Of a stretch of DNA of 64,000 nt, positions 8,200-16,762 are shown piece after piece (positions within the stretch are counted from its first letter, which is position 1; every line of letters starts with the position of its first letter). Made by a program: the position numbers and the translations under genes. Source of the DNA: Candidatus Zixiibacteriota bacterium (GTDB taxonomy: Bacteria > Zixibacteria > MSB-5A5 > UBA10806 > 4484-95); the NCBI GenBank assembly GCA_021159005.1, contig JAGGSN010000195.1, forward strand, positions 37,537-101,536. Direction: 5' to 3'. The notes beneath the pieces were generated by a model. That model was not told the origin of the DNA. It was given only the letters and a program-made list of their open reading frames with translations, and searched no databases.

Positions 8200-9475
8200 C
8201 TAAACCAAATTCCTCAAGTATCGGAATAGCGCCATATCTTCCCGATAGATAGCCTCTCTGCAACGCTTCGTTTTTACGAGGTTTATAATCTGATAGCGGA
8301 TATAATTGTGTAGCGCCGTATTTATCTTTTTCTGTAAACCATATTTGATCTCTTCTAAGCAATTCTGAATTCATAAGAGTCGTATCATGAGTAGCGAAGA
8401 TTAGCTGAGAGCCTTTTTGATTAACATCTGAATTTTGAAAATACTTAATTAATTCATGAGCTAATAAAGGATGTAAACTTTCTTCTAGCTCATCAATTAT
8501 TAAGGTATCCCTGGAAGCTATTGAATCTAAAATTGGTCCTATTAGATGGAAAAATCTCTGTGTCCCATCAGATTCATTCAACAATGGAAACTCAATATTT
8601 TTATTATTGATTATATTCTGATGCGTGAACTTAACATCATATGAAGATTTTTCCATTTCAAATAGGATATCTTTTTGAATTATGTTAGGCATTTTATCGG
8701 GAAAATCAGGTTTTTCAAATTGCTTTTTTGTAACATTAATATTGGATATCCCAAAATCAGCTTTCCTAAGCAAATCTATAATATGATTCGTAAGTTTATT
8801 TTTTAATCTCTCGTCATTACTTGAAAAATAACATAACATAGCAGTAAATAGTTCGATACTACTATTTTTTGCTATAAATGCAAGATGTTTATTAAACCAC
8901 TTATATATTTGGGTTAGTTGCTCATTATTCCATTGTGCACCAACAGATGTAAACAAAGAGTTATTGCGGGTTTTGTCTGCTATTTTTTGTTTATCACCTT
9001 TAAGAAAAGACCCAAATTTCCATTCAGTTTCATCTTTTTTCTCATCATATATCCGTTGAAACCATAATTGAGATCTACCTTCAGGAGATGCAAACAACCA
9101 TTCATCATGAATTCTTTCTCTTGTTGTTGTAAAACCATATTGATATCGCACATCATTATAATAAAATATTACTTCAAAAGAACTTGGCTCTTTGCTTAAA
9201 TTGTCATCAAGAAAAAATGGCTCTATCGGTAATTCAGATTCAGGTTTTTGGTTTGCTGAATTACTGACAATTATTTTCATTGTAGATAGCGCTTTAATAA
9301 GATTACTTTTTCCTGATGCATTAGGTCCATATATTCCAGCTGATTTAAGCAATCGCAGTTTACCTGCAGGCATACAATTATCAGGCAATGTTTTTTTATC
9401 ATTACTCGCCACCATACTAAGCGTCTGCTCATCACGAAAAGACCGATAATTCTTTACTCTAAATTCTACTAACAT
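8192..9475 (-). CDS. ABC/SMC-like AAA ATPase of a two-gene defence cassette (AbiLi/RloA-like)
   Basis: 427-residue ATPase of the AAA_15/AAA_21 (COG1106) type. It opens with the typical LVEFRVKNYRSFRDEQTLSM, has Walker A GPNASGKSN at 50-58, a signature-like ESDGTQRFF, Walker B LIIDELEESLHP, and a switch FATHD. Such ATPases pair with RloB or DUF4435 effectors in AbiL and PARIS-like anti-phage systems, where the ATPase senses and holds the effector. A Shine-Dalgarno GGAGAG lies before the ATG. The cassette is noticeably AT-rich and is inserted between a GT-C-like gene and guaA, consistent with horizontal acquisition. Confidence 0.85.
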   Translation of the reverse strand: MLVEFRVKNYRSFRDEQTLSMVASNDKKTLPDNCMPAGKLRLLKSAGIYGPNASGKSNLIKALSTMKIIVSNSANQKPESELPIEPFFLDDNLSKEPSSFEVIFYYNDVRYQYGFTTTRERIHDEWLFASPEGRSQLWFQRIYDEKKDETEWKFGSFLKGDKQKIADKTRNNSLFTSVGAQWNNEQLTQIYKWFNKHLAFIAKNSSIELFTAMLCYFSSNDERLKNKLTNHIIDLLRKADFGISNINVTKKQFEKPDFPDKMPNIIQKDILFEMEKSSYDVKFTHQNIINNKNIEFPLLNESDGTQRFFHLIGPILDSIASRDTLIIDELEESLHPLLAHELIKYFQNSDVNQKGSQLIFATHDTTLMNSELLRRDQIWFTEKDKYGATQLYPLSDYKPRKNEALQRGYLSGRYGAIPILEEFGLDG

Positions 9476-9650
9476 TTGACTCTCCGGCTAATTTAACACC
9501 GTATTTCGCACATTATCTGCATAAACTAACCTTATATTCGGTTTGTTCCCCATTTAATTTAATAATTAATTATTATTATGCAACAAAAATCTTAATAAAA
9601 TCGCCTAATAAATACATAACTATCTATATTTACTTACTGCTTTATTTATC

Positions 9651-11219
9651 TCACTCCCACTCAATAGTAGCCGGCGGCTTGCTCGATATGTCATACACAA
9701 CCCGATTAATCCCCTTCACCTCGTTTATAATCCGGTTGGAAACATTCGCCAAAAAATCATCCGGTAAACGCGCCCAATCCGCTGTCATGGCATCGGTGGA
9801 GGTAACAGCTCGCAAAGCAACCACATTCTCATAAGTGCGCTCATCGCCCATCACGCCAACACTCTTAACCGGCAACAACACACAAAACGCCTGCCAGGTT
9901 TTATCATACAGCTTGTTTTTATGAAGCTCCTTTATGAAAATATCATCAGCTTTGCGCAATAATTCCAGCCTATCCCAGGTAATTGAGCCGATAATGCGTA
10001 CCGCCAAACCCGGACCCGGGAACGGATGACGCCAGATAAGATGTTTCGGCAGGTTAAGTTTGATGCCAACCGCTCGCACCTCATCCTTGAAAAGCTCTTT
10101 AAGCGGTTCGATAAGCTTTAAGCCCATCCGCTTGGGCAAACCGCCGACATTATGATGTGATTTAATTGTAGCCGATGGCCCCTTAAACGAAATCGATTCG
10201 ATTAAATCGGGATAAAGCGTCCCCTGAGCAAGATATTTTATCTTTTTAGTGTTTAATGTTTTTTGGAGTTTCTTGGCTTCCTGAGAGAAAACCTCTATAA
10301 ATGTCCGCCCAATAATCTTTCTCTTTCGTTCGGGATTAGCAATTCCGGTAAGGCGCTTCAAAAACAATGCGGATGAATCGACTAACCTAAGATTTAATTT
10401 GAATTTCTTAAAAGAGTTAATTACCTCCTGCGCTTCATTGAGACGCAGCAGACCGTTATTAATAAAGACACAATTAAGATTTTCGCCTATGGCTCTATTA
10501 AGAAGCATCGCCGTTACGGTTGAATCAACGCCGCCGGAAAGCGCGCATATAACTTTCTGACCGCTAAGCTGTTCTTTTAATGATTTCACCTGAGATTTTA
10601 TAAACGAAGCAGGCGTCCAGTTAGCTTTGGCGCCGCAAATATCAAATATGAAATTAGCGAGGATAGTATTGCCGTATTCGGTATGAGCAACCTCCGGATG
10701 AAACTGAAGAGCATAGATATTTTTCGCCTTATTTTCGATAACAGCATGAGGCAGAGTTTCCGTAAAGGCTGTCGTGCTAAATCCATCAGCCAGCTTAACA
10801 ACCGAATCGCCATGGCTCATCCAGACTTTCGATGATTTAGGCACGTTCTTAAGCAGTTTCGAGCGCGTACCGGATAAATTCTGCGATTTGCGGCTAAGTA
10901 TCGAGGGACCATATTCGCGATTTTTAGCGCGCTTGACTTTCCCGCCAAACAGTTCGGTTATATGCTGAAGCCCATAACATATACCCAATACCGGCAAGCC
11001 AAGATTAAGCCAGCCCGGGTCTATACGGGGCGCATCTTTATCATGCACCGATGACGGTCCGCCGGAAAGGATAATGCCTTTCAGATTATTATCAGTCGCG
11101 GATGGCGGCACAGCATCATATTTAACCAACTCGGAATAAACGTTGTTTTCGCGTATTTTACGGGTTATAAGTTGAGAATATTGCGAGCCGAAATCTAATA
11201 TCAGAATCTTATCAGTCAT
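9651..11219 (-). CDS. guaA: GMP synthase (glutamine-hydrolysing)
   Basis: Converts XMP, ATP and glutamine to GMP. Class I amidotransferase domain with nucleophile Cys81 in VLGICYGLQ and the HPEVAHTEYG segment; ATP-pyrophosphatase domain with the PP-loop ALSGGVDST; and the C-terminal dimerisation domain ending in the characteristic PPATIEWE. Length 522 is full size. It is the last gene of the five-gene operon. Its ATG shares one base with the stop codon of nadB (TAATG), so it is translationally coupled. No clear terminator is seen in the 175 bases before the defence cassette. Confidence 0.97.
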   Translation of the reverse strand: MTDKILILDFGSQYSQLITRKIRENNVYSELVKYDAVPPSATDNNLKGIILSGGPSSVHDKDAPRIDPGWLNLGLPVLGICYGLQHITELFGGKVKRAKNREYGPSILSRKSQNLSGTRSKLLKNVPKSSKVWMSHGDSVVKLADGFSTTAFTETLPHAVIENKAKNIYALQFHPEVAHTEYGNTILANFIFDICGAKANWTPASFIKSQVKSLKEQLSGQKVICALSGGVDSTVTAMLLNRAIGENLNCVFINNGLLRLNEAQEVINSFKKFKLNLRLVDSSALFLKRLTGIANPERKRKIIGRTFIEVFSQEAKKLQKTLNTKKIKYLAQGTLYPDLIESISFKGPSATIKSHHNVGGLPKRMGLKLIEPLKELFKDEVRAVGIKLNLPKHLIWRHPFPGPGLAVRIIGSITWDRLELLRKADDIFIKELHKNKLYDKTWQAFCVLLPVKSVGVMGDERTYENVVALRAVTSTDAMTADWARLPDDFLANVSNRIINEVKGINRVVYDISSKPPATIEWE

Positions 11220-12832
11220 TATTTTTCCTTATTAAAATTCCTTTGGATGATAGTATTATGTTTGTAATTCTTATCATCCCTATCGGGATAATCGATATTA
11301 TAATGCAAACCGCGCGATTCTTTCCGTTTGAGTGCGCACCTGATTAGCATTAAAGCAACATCTGCTATATTACGAAGCTGAAGCACCTCTGGGCGGATAG
11401 GATTTTTACGGTAGAACTGCTCGATATGTTTGCGCATAATAAGACAGCGGTCATAGGCTTTATTCAACCTGTTATTGGAACGGACAATGCCGACATAATC
11501 CCACATTAAATTGCGGATTGTCTGCTGGTCGTGAGAAACAACAACCCATTCCTTATGATCGAACACTTTAGATTCATCCCAATCAGGCAAATAATGTTTT
11601 CGCCTTTTTTTTATTTTCGCAAAGTTTTTTTTAGTCCATTCGGCTGCAAAATCGGCAAAAGCTACTGCCTCCAAAAGCGAGTTTGAAGCTAAACGATTTG
11701 CGCCGTGCATACCAGTGCAGGCCACCTCGCCGGCGGCAAGGAGATATTTCATAGAGGTACAGCCGTTTAAATCTGTAAGCGCGCCGCCGCAAAAATAATG
11801 CGCCGCCGGAACTACCGGTATGGGTTCTTTAGCCGGGTCGATGCCAATACTTCGGCATTTCCCGACAATTGTTGGAAAGCGCTCTTCAAGAAATGATTTG
11901 CTGCGGTTCGTAATATCAAGATAAACGCAATCATCGCCGGTTTGTTTCAAAACCATATCTATAGCGCGCGCAACAACATCACGGGGAGCCAGTTCCGCCA
12001 TCTTATGCTGACCCTCCATAAACCGGCGGCCATCGGAGGATATAAGCAAACCGCCCTCGCCGCGAACAGCCTCAGTGATTAAAAATGGCTCTTCATTTAC
12101 AGCATAAAGCCGAGTTGGATGAAACTGAACAAACTCAAGATTGGCTACTTTAACTCCCGCACGGTAAGCCATCGCAATTCCATCGCCGGTAGCAATGCCG
12201 GGGTTAGTCGTATGCTGATAAACATAGCCTGCGCCGCCAGTCGCCAGAAGCGTTAAGCGCGCGTGGAATGTTTCTACCTGCATCCGTTGATTGTCATACA
12301 CATAAACGCCGTAACAGCTCGGGCCGCTTTTAGGCGTTTCCTTGCCCAGTTGATGCTGAGTGATTATATCTATCGCTGAATTATTTTCATAAAGATCGAT
12401 ATTTTTATGTTTTGCCAATGATTCTAAAAGGGCATTTTCAATATTCCGGCCGGTATGGTCTGCCGAATGAACTACCCGTTTCTGAGAATGACCGCCCTCA
12501 CGGCCAAGATCAAACTGCCCGCGTTTACGGGTAAATTTTACGCCTAATTCGGCCAACTCATTAATATACCTTGGCCCTGATTTGATTACTTTTTCGACAA
12601 CTGCGCTATCGCAAATGCCGCCGCCAGTTTTTATCGTATCATTAATGTGATTCTCGAAACTATCAGTCTTGCTAAAAACTGAGGCTATCCCGCCCTGGGC
12701 ATAGTTTGTCGAGGTATCCATTCGATTTTTCTTAGTGATAATCGCCACCCTGCCAAGATGAGCCGTCTTTAAGGCATACATCAAACCGGCAATACCGGAA
12801 CCGATTATCAAAATGTCATATTCTTTACTCAT
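11219..12832 (-). CDS. nadB: L-aspartate oxidase
   Basis: FAD enzyme that oxidises L-aspartate to iminoaspartate, the first step of de novo NAD synthesis. Dinucleotide-binding motif IIGSGIAGLMYAL at the N-terminus, then TNYAQGGIASV, the HSADHTGR substrate segment, LATGGAGYVY, and the catalytic region with FVQFHPT and EAVRGEGG. The C-terminal three-helix domain is present. Length 537 is normal. It overlaps lpxK by 4 bases. No nadA or nadC is in this operon, so they must lie elsewhere. Confidence 0.95.
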   Translation of the reverse strand: MSKEYDILIIGSGIAGLMYALKTAHLGRVAIITKKNRMDTSTNYAQGGIASVFSKTDSFENHINDTIKTGGGICDSAVVEKVIKSGPRYINELAELGVKFTRKRGQFDLGREGGHSQKRVVHSADHTGRNIENALLESLAKHKNIDLYENNSAIDIITQHQLGKETPKSGPSCYGVYVYDNQRMQVETFHARLTLLATGGAGYVYQHTTNPGIATGDGIAMAYRAGVKVANLEFVQFHPTRLYAVNEEPFLITEAVRGEGGLLISSDGRRFMEGQHKMAELAPRDVVARAIDMVLKQTGDDCVYLDITNRSKSFLEERFPTIVGKCRSIGIDPAKEPIPVVPAAHYFCGGALTDLNGCTSMKYLLAAGEVACTGMHGANRLASNSLLEAVAFADFAAEWTKKNFAKIKKRRKHYLPDWDESKVFDHKEWVVVSHDQQTIRNLMWDYVGIVRSNNRLNKAYDRCLIMRKHIEQFYRKNPIRPEVLQLRNIADVALMLIRCALKRKESRGLHYNIDYPDRDDKNYKHNTIIQRNFNKEK

Positions 12833-13848
12833 AATTTAAGCTTTTCTCTAAATTCATCAACTTGTCCATTGCCAGATTGATCAATAATATCTATCTCTAA
12901 CTTAGCGAAATATACATCATAATCACCAAAATTTAAACCCTCAATTTTTACCGCATCCTTAAAAGTTACAACAAAAATCTCCGCTTTCTGTTTCCGGGCT
13001 GCCTGTATAAGGATGTCAATTTCCTCCTGCACATAGCAATGATGGTCTCTAAACCTGATGAAATTTATTGGCTTCAAACCAATTCTATTCAGACTTTCAC
13101 CAAATTTGGCAGGCGAACCAAGCCCGCAGAATGCGATTGCTCTTTTGGCCGCTATCTCATCAATACCTGCTTTTTTACCATCAGCGATGTTTTGAAAACC
13201 GGTTATTTTCGAGGCTGACCAGAATAGTTTTATCCCACCCTCATTGCTGATAGTTTGTTTCTCCATAGACTGAATATCATTATAGGAAGTATAAATGATA
13301 ATATCAGCCCGACGAAGAGCCTCCGGCGGCTCGCGAAGCAATCCGTAGGGAATATATCCGCCCGGTCCTAAAGGATTCGACCAATCGAGACAGACAATAT
13401 CAATATCGCGATAAATCCTTCGATGCTGAAAGCCATCGTCAATAATAATTAGTTCAGCGCCATCAGAGGCGGCTTTAATGGCGGCTTCGGTTTTCGATTT
13501 GCAGACATATATCCGCACATTATCTGTCGAACGAATCATCTCTAACGGCTCATCGCCGGCATCGCTCCAATTAGAACTAGCGCTGATTTCAATCAGCCCT
13601 TTGGCTTTTCGTTTATATCCTCTGGCGACAATAGCTGTTTTATAGCCGGCTTTTACAGATAGATTGGCAATCTTAATCGCCAGCGGAGTCTTGCCGGTTC
13701 CGCCGACTGTAATATTACCAACAGAGATTACTTTGCAGGGAAGTTTTACCTGCTTGGTATGGCTGTAATATAAATCCCAGAGGAATATAACCGCCCCGTA
13801 AATCAGCGAGAACGGCCATAGCATAGCTTTCGGTAAAGACGGCATCAT
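12829..13848 (-). CDS. lpxK: Tetraacyldisaccharide 4'-kinase
   Basis: Phosphorylates the 4' position of the lipid A precursor at the inner membrane. P-loop VGGTGKTPLA at 48-57, preceded by an N-terminal hydrophobic anchor; then AIVARGYKRKAKG, and LIIIDDGFQHRR, whose DDGFQ acids are conserved in LpxK. Length 339 is typical. It overlaps both neighbours by 4 bases (ATGA). Together with waaA and the acyltransferase it shows the organism makes a Kdo-lipid A outer membrane. Confidence 0.95.
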   Translation of the reverse strand: MMPSLPKAMLWPFSLIYGAVIFLWDLYYSHTKQVKLPCKVISVGNITVGGTGKTPLAIKIANLSVKAGYKTAIVARGYKRKAKGLIEISASSNWSDAGDEPLEMIRSTDNVRIYVCKSKTEAAIKAASDGAELIIIDDGFQHRRIYRDIDIVCLDWSNPLGPGGYIPYGLLREPPEALRRADIIIYTSYNDIQSMEKQTISNEGGIKLFWSASKITGFQNIADGKKAGIDEIAAKRAIAFCGLGSPAKFGESLNRIGLKPINFIRFRDHHCYVQEEIDILIQAARKQKAEIFVVTFKDAVKIEGLNFGDYDVYFAKLEIDIIDQSGNGQVDEFREKLKL

Positions 13849-15101
13849 AATAAATCCGTTAGTTTATCGGCAATCTTTTTTGATACGCCGATATGCGATA
13901 TAACTGCCTGCTTGGCTTTTTCGCCGGCTGCTTTTGTCAGTGTTTTATCAGCGGCAAATTTCAGGATTAACTTGGTTAATTCGGCGCTGTTTTTAACATA
14001 TTCTGCTCCCCCGCTGTCAATTAGAATATCAGCGAAAAGGCGGCTGTTATCCATATAAGGTCCAAAACATACTGCGCAGCCCGATGAGGCTGGTTCAAGC
14101 GGGTCATGGCCGCCGATTTTAACCAGCGAGCCTCCTATAAATGCCAAATCCGTAAAACGATAAAGGCCGCCAAGCTCGCCCATTGTGTCAAGTATTAATA
14201 TAGATTTGTCTTTAAATGATTGGCTGGTAAATTTGCTTCTCTTGATATATGAAAGGCTTGCCATTTGCATAGCTGTTTCCAGATTGTTTAAATCTTTCAT
14301 GTGGCGCGGGGCAATTACTATTCTATATTTAGCAATCTGGTTGGAAATATTGCCTGCCGTTTTGACGATGATTTTAATTTCACCGGCTCTTACCGAACCT
14401 GCAATAAAAACAAAAGGTTTACCGATGGTCAGGAAGTCCGTTATTACTTTATCGGGAGGCTTGGGGTTTGTGAGTAATACCTGATCGAATTTGGCATTAC
14501 CGTAAACCGCAACATTGGCAGGCGCCGCGCCAAGCTTTAGAAATCTTTCCGAGTCATTATCGGTTTGAGTTATAATATAATCAATATCCCTTAGCATATT
14601 GGATGACAGAGGAATCAAAAACTTGTAATACCTGAAAGATTTATTGGATATGCGGCCATTAACCAAGGCTATTTTCGCGCCTGATTTATGCATCTGTTTT
14701 ATCAAAGCCGGCCATAATTCTGTTTCGACTAATATAAAAAGCGATGGTTTCATTTTTTTAATAACCCTGTTAACAATAAAAACCAAATCAGCTGGAAGAT
14801 AGAAGGCTTCAATATTAAACGGCATTTTTTCAGCTTTAGCTTTGCCTGTTTTGGTAATAGTTGTAATTATAATCCGCATATCCGGAGCCAGTTTTATTAA
14901 CTCGGGCAATATCGTGGAAATAATTTTTTGTTCGCCCATTGAGGCGGCGTGAAACCAGACTGTTTTCCTGTTATCCGGAACGAAATTCCAAATACCCAGC
15001 CTTTCTTTTACTCCATGACCGCCAAAAATTGCTCTTAATAAAAGATACGGACAGGCTATTATAATCCCTATTATGAGCAATATTTGATAAATTATAAACA
15101 A
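13845..15101 (-). CDS. waaA: 3-deoxy-D-manno-octulosonic acid (Kdo) transferase
   Basis: GT-B glycosyltransferase that adds Kdo to lipid IVA. N-terminal membrane anchor, then VWFHAASMGE near residue 50 with the family catalytic Glu (SxGE), a LVETELWP segment, the linker, and the donor-binding half with FIAGSVRAGE and the FIGGSLVKIGGHDPLEPA motif. Length 418 is normal. Overlaps lpxK by 4 bases and the upstream acyltransferase gene by 10. Confidence 0.95.
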   Translation of the reverse strand: MFIIYQILLIIGIIIACPYLLLRAIFGGHGVKERLGIWNFVPDNRKTVWFHAASMGEQKIISTILPELIKLAPDMRIIITTITKTGKAKAEKMPFNIEAFYLPADLVFIVNRVIKKMKPSLFILVETELWPALIKQMHKSGAKIALVNGRISNKSFRYYKFLIPLSSNMLRDIDYIITQTDNDSERFLKLGAAPANVAVYGNAKFDQVLLTNPKPPDKVITDFLTIGKPFVFIAGSVRAGEIKIIVKTAGNISNQIAKYRIVIAPRHMKDLNNLETAMQMASLSYIKRSKFTSQSFKDKSILILDTMGELGGLYRFTDLAFIGGSLVKIGGHDPLEPASSGCAVCFGPYMDNSRLFADILIDSGGAEYVKNSAELTKLILKFAADKTLTKAAGEKAKQAVISHIGVSKKIADKLTDLL

Positions 15102-15739
15102 TTTTCTATCTCGTTTAATGCCTTGGCTAATTGATTGGCTTGTTCTTTAATTTGTTTATGCCCGGAGATTTCCCCAATCTGGATTGGCGCGCCGAAACAT
15201 ACAACCACCTTGGCAAATGGTTTGGGAATCTCGAATTTATCCCATGATGACAATACCCATTTCTTAGAGCTATTGCAGGTGATTGGCACAATTGGCAGTC
15301 CTGTTTTTGACGCAAGGTATATCGAGCCCGGTTTAAAAATGCCTTTTGGGCCGCGAGGACCATCAGCGGTAAATGCCAGATACCGGACATCTTTGTTCTT
15401 CAACATCGATACTAAACCGGCGGCGCCGCCTTTTGTAGATGAGCCGCGTATCGGATGATAACCCATGCAGGCGACAATACGGGCAATAATTTCCCCATCA
15501 AAATGGGATGATATTAATATCCCCACATTATTTTTCTGTTGAGTATAGGCTAAGCCCAGAATATGGTTATGCCAGAAGCAGTAAATCCGCTTTTTATCAG
15601 TATTATTCTGCGGATTCATGTCAGTATAGCCAGCCAATTTGACTTTCCAGGTAAGGCCTAACAGGTTAATTAACAGATAACCCAGAAAACCGGCAAAAAA
15701 GAGCATGAGTTTCTGTTTTAATGTAAAAGTATTAGCCAT
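15092..15739 (-). CDS. DUF374/LPLAT-family acyltransferase
   Basis: 215-residue membrane-anchored protein with one N-terminal hydrophobic segment. It carries the DUF374 motifs: CFWHNHILG, LISSHFDGEIIARIV, GSSTKGGAAGL and FTADGPRGPKG. DUF374 proteins belong to the lysophospholipid/lipid A acyltransferase superfamily and often sit beside waaA and lpxK, as here, so a role in lipid A or a related lipid is likely. It is the first gene of the operon. There is no Shine-Dalgarno; an excellent promoter ends 10 bases before the ATG. Confidence 0.85.
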   Translation of the reverse strand: MANTFTLKQKLMLFFAGFLGYLLINLLGLTWKVKLAGYTDMNPQNNTDKKRIYCFWHNHILGLAYTQQKNNVGILISSHFDGEIIARIVACMGYHPIRGSSTKGGAAGLVSMLKNKDVRYLAFTADGPRGPKGIFKPGSIYLASKTGLPIVPITCNSSKKWVLSSWDKFEIPKPFAKVVVCFGAPIQIGEISGHKQIKEQANQLAKALNEIENCL

Positions 15740-15749
15740 AATATTATTG

Positions 15750-15778
15750 ATATTAAATCAGCGGATTCATAAAGTCAA
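15750..15778 (-). promoter_or_regulatory. Promoter of the lipid A/nadB/guaA operon
   Basis: On the minus strand: TTGACT (15778-15773), 17-base spacer, TAATAT (15755-15750), then 10 bases to the ATG at 15739. No Shine-Dalgarno. This is the best sigma-70-like match in the window and predicts a nearly leaderless mRNA. Confidence 0.6.
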
Positions 15779-15887
15779 TTTATATATAGTATTCAAGCAA
15801 ATGAATATGTATTTGTCGAGGGATATGAACTTTTAAAGCAGGTTGTTGTGAAGTAGGATAACCTGCCGATTTCCTGTCAAGCAAAAC

Positions 15888-15927
15888 GTGTCAGTTCATC
15901 CGCCTTAGGCGGACTGCGAACTGACAC
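15888..15927. repeat. 40-base palindromic repeat, copy 1
   Basis: Outer arms GTGTCAGTTC and GAACTGACAC enclose the TCCGCC/GGCGGA core. The reverse complement matches the element at 36994-37035 at all but two of 40 positions, and similarity continues into the flank (the TTTTGCTTGA stretch). Confidence 0.85.
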
Positions 15928-15951
15928 AACATCAAATGGCATTATATAGTG

Positions 15952-15977
15952 GTTGGCGTACGTCCTCGTGCGCCAAC
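15952..15977. repeat. Palindrome of the ACG-TCCT-CGT family
   Basis: GTTGGCGTACG, loop TCCT, CGTGCGCCAAC: an 11-base-pair stem with one G-T type mismatch. Related copies lie at 56824, 56860 and, inverted, at 37635. The preceding GCATTAT stretch is shared with the copy at 56824. Confidence 0.8.
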
Positions 15978-16002
15978 AACAATAGGCAAATCATAAAAAT
16001 AC

Positions 16003-16031
16003 TTGCCATAATTATATCGAACTCTTATATC
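16003..16031 (+). promoter_or_regulatory. Putative promoter of the DUF554 gene
   Basis: TTGCCA, 17-base spacer, TATATC, ending 10 bases before ATG 16042. No Shine-Dalgarno, so a leaderless transcript is likely. Confidence 0.45.
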
Positions 16032-16041
16032 ATTTCATATT

Positions 16042-16719
16042 ATGGTTGGATTTATTGTCAATACAGGCGCCGTTCTTACCGGTTCTGCTTTAGGCCTTAT
16101 TACCGGCGGAAAGCTTAAAGATAAATATAAGAGCATAATATTAACCTCTCTTGGGCTTGTAACTGTATTAATTGGCATAAAGATGGCTGTAAAAACCGAA
16201 AGTGTATTAATTGTAGTCGGCTCATTGGTTTTCGGCGGGCTTATCGGGCAATGGCTTCAAATTGAGGAAAAACTTGCTAAGCTTGGCGATTATTTAAAAA
16301 AGAGAACCGGTTCATCCAGCAGCGATTTCGTTTTGGGCTTTGTAACCGCCTCACTGCTTTTTTGCGTCGGGCCGATGACGATAGTCGGTTCATTTGAGGA
16401 TGGCCTTTATAATAGTAGCGAACTTATTTTCATCAAGTCGCTTATGGATGGTTTTGCAGCGATGGCTCTATCGGCGGCACTGGGTGCCGGGGTGTTGTTT
16501 TCGGCAATAGTCGTGTTTGTTTATCAGGGTGCTTTAACTTTAACGGCCAGATATTTTCAAACTTTCTTGAGTGAAATGGTGATAAATGAGATGTCGGCAA
16601 CCGGCGGAGTGATTATGCTTGGAATAGCCATAAACCTTCTCGGTTTAGCCAAGATTAAAGTTGGCAATCTTTTACCGGCATTAATATTGGCGGTATTAAT
16701 AACATGGTTGATAAATTAG
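16042..16719 (+). CDS. DUF554-family membrane protein (YdfK/YqgA-like)
   Basis: 225 residues, six or seven hydrophobic segments. It shows the DUF554 pattern: N-terminal GFIVNTGAVLTGSALGLI, SLVFGGLIGQWLQIEEKL in the middle, FVTASLLFCVGPMTIVGSFEDG, and a C-terminal GGVIMLGIAINLLGL. The family is widespread and thought to be a transporter, but its substrate is not known to me. It is a lone gene, transcribed separately from the downstream aldolase, which has its own Shine-Dalgarno after a 43-base gap. Confidence 0.85.
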   Translation: MVGFIVNTGAVLTGSALGLITGGKLKDKYKSIILTSLGLVTVLIGIKMAVKTESVLIVVGSLVFGGLIGQWLQIEEKLAKLGDYLKKRTGSSSSDFVLGFVTASLLFCVGPMTIVGSFEDGLYNSSELIFIKSLMDGFAAMALSAALGAGVLFSAIVVFVYQGALTLTARYFQTFLSEMVINEMSATGGVIMLGIAINLLGLAKIKVGNLLPALILAVLITWLIN

Positions 16720-16762
16720 ATTTGGAACATATGCTCGATAACAAAAGTTAGAAGGAGTTAAG

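Larger units (their letters stand above)
15740..16041. other. Divergent intergenic region with two palindromes and two promoters
   Basis: Separates the minus-strand lipid A operon from the plus-strand DUF554 gene. It holds one promoter for each direction, a 40-base palindromic repeat (15888-15927) and a second palindrome (15952-15977). No coding sequence is seen. Confidence 0.7.
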
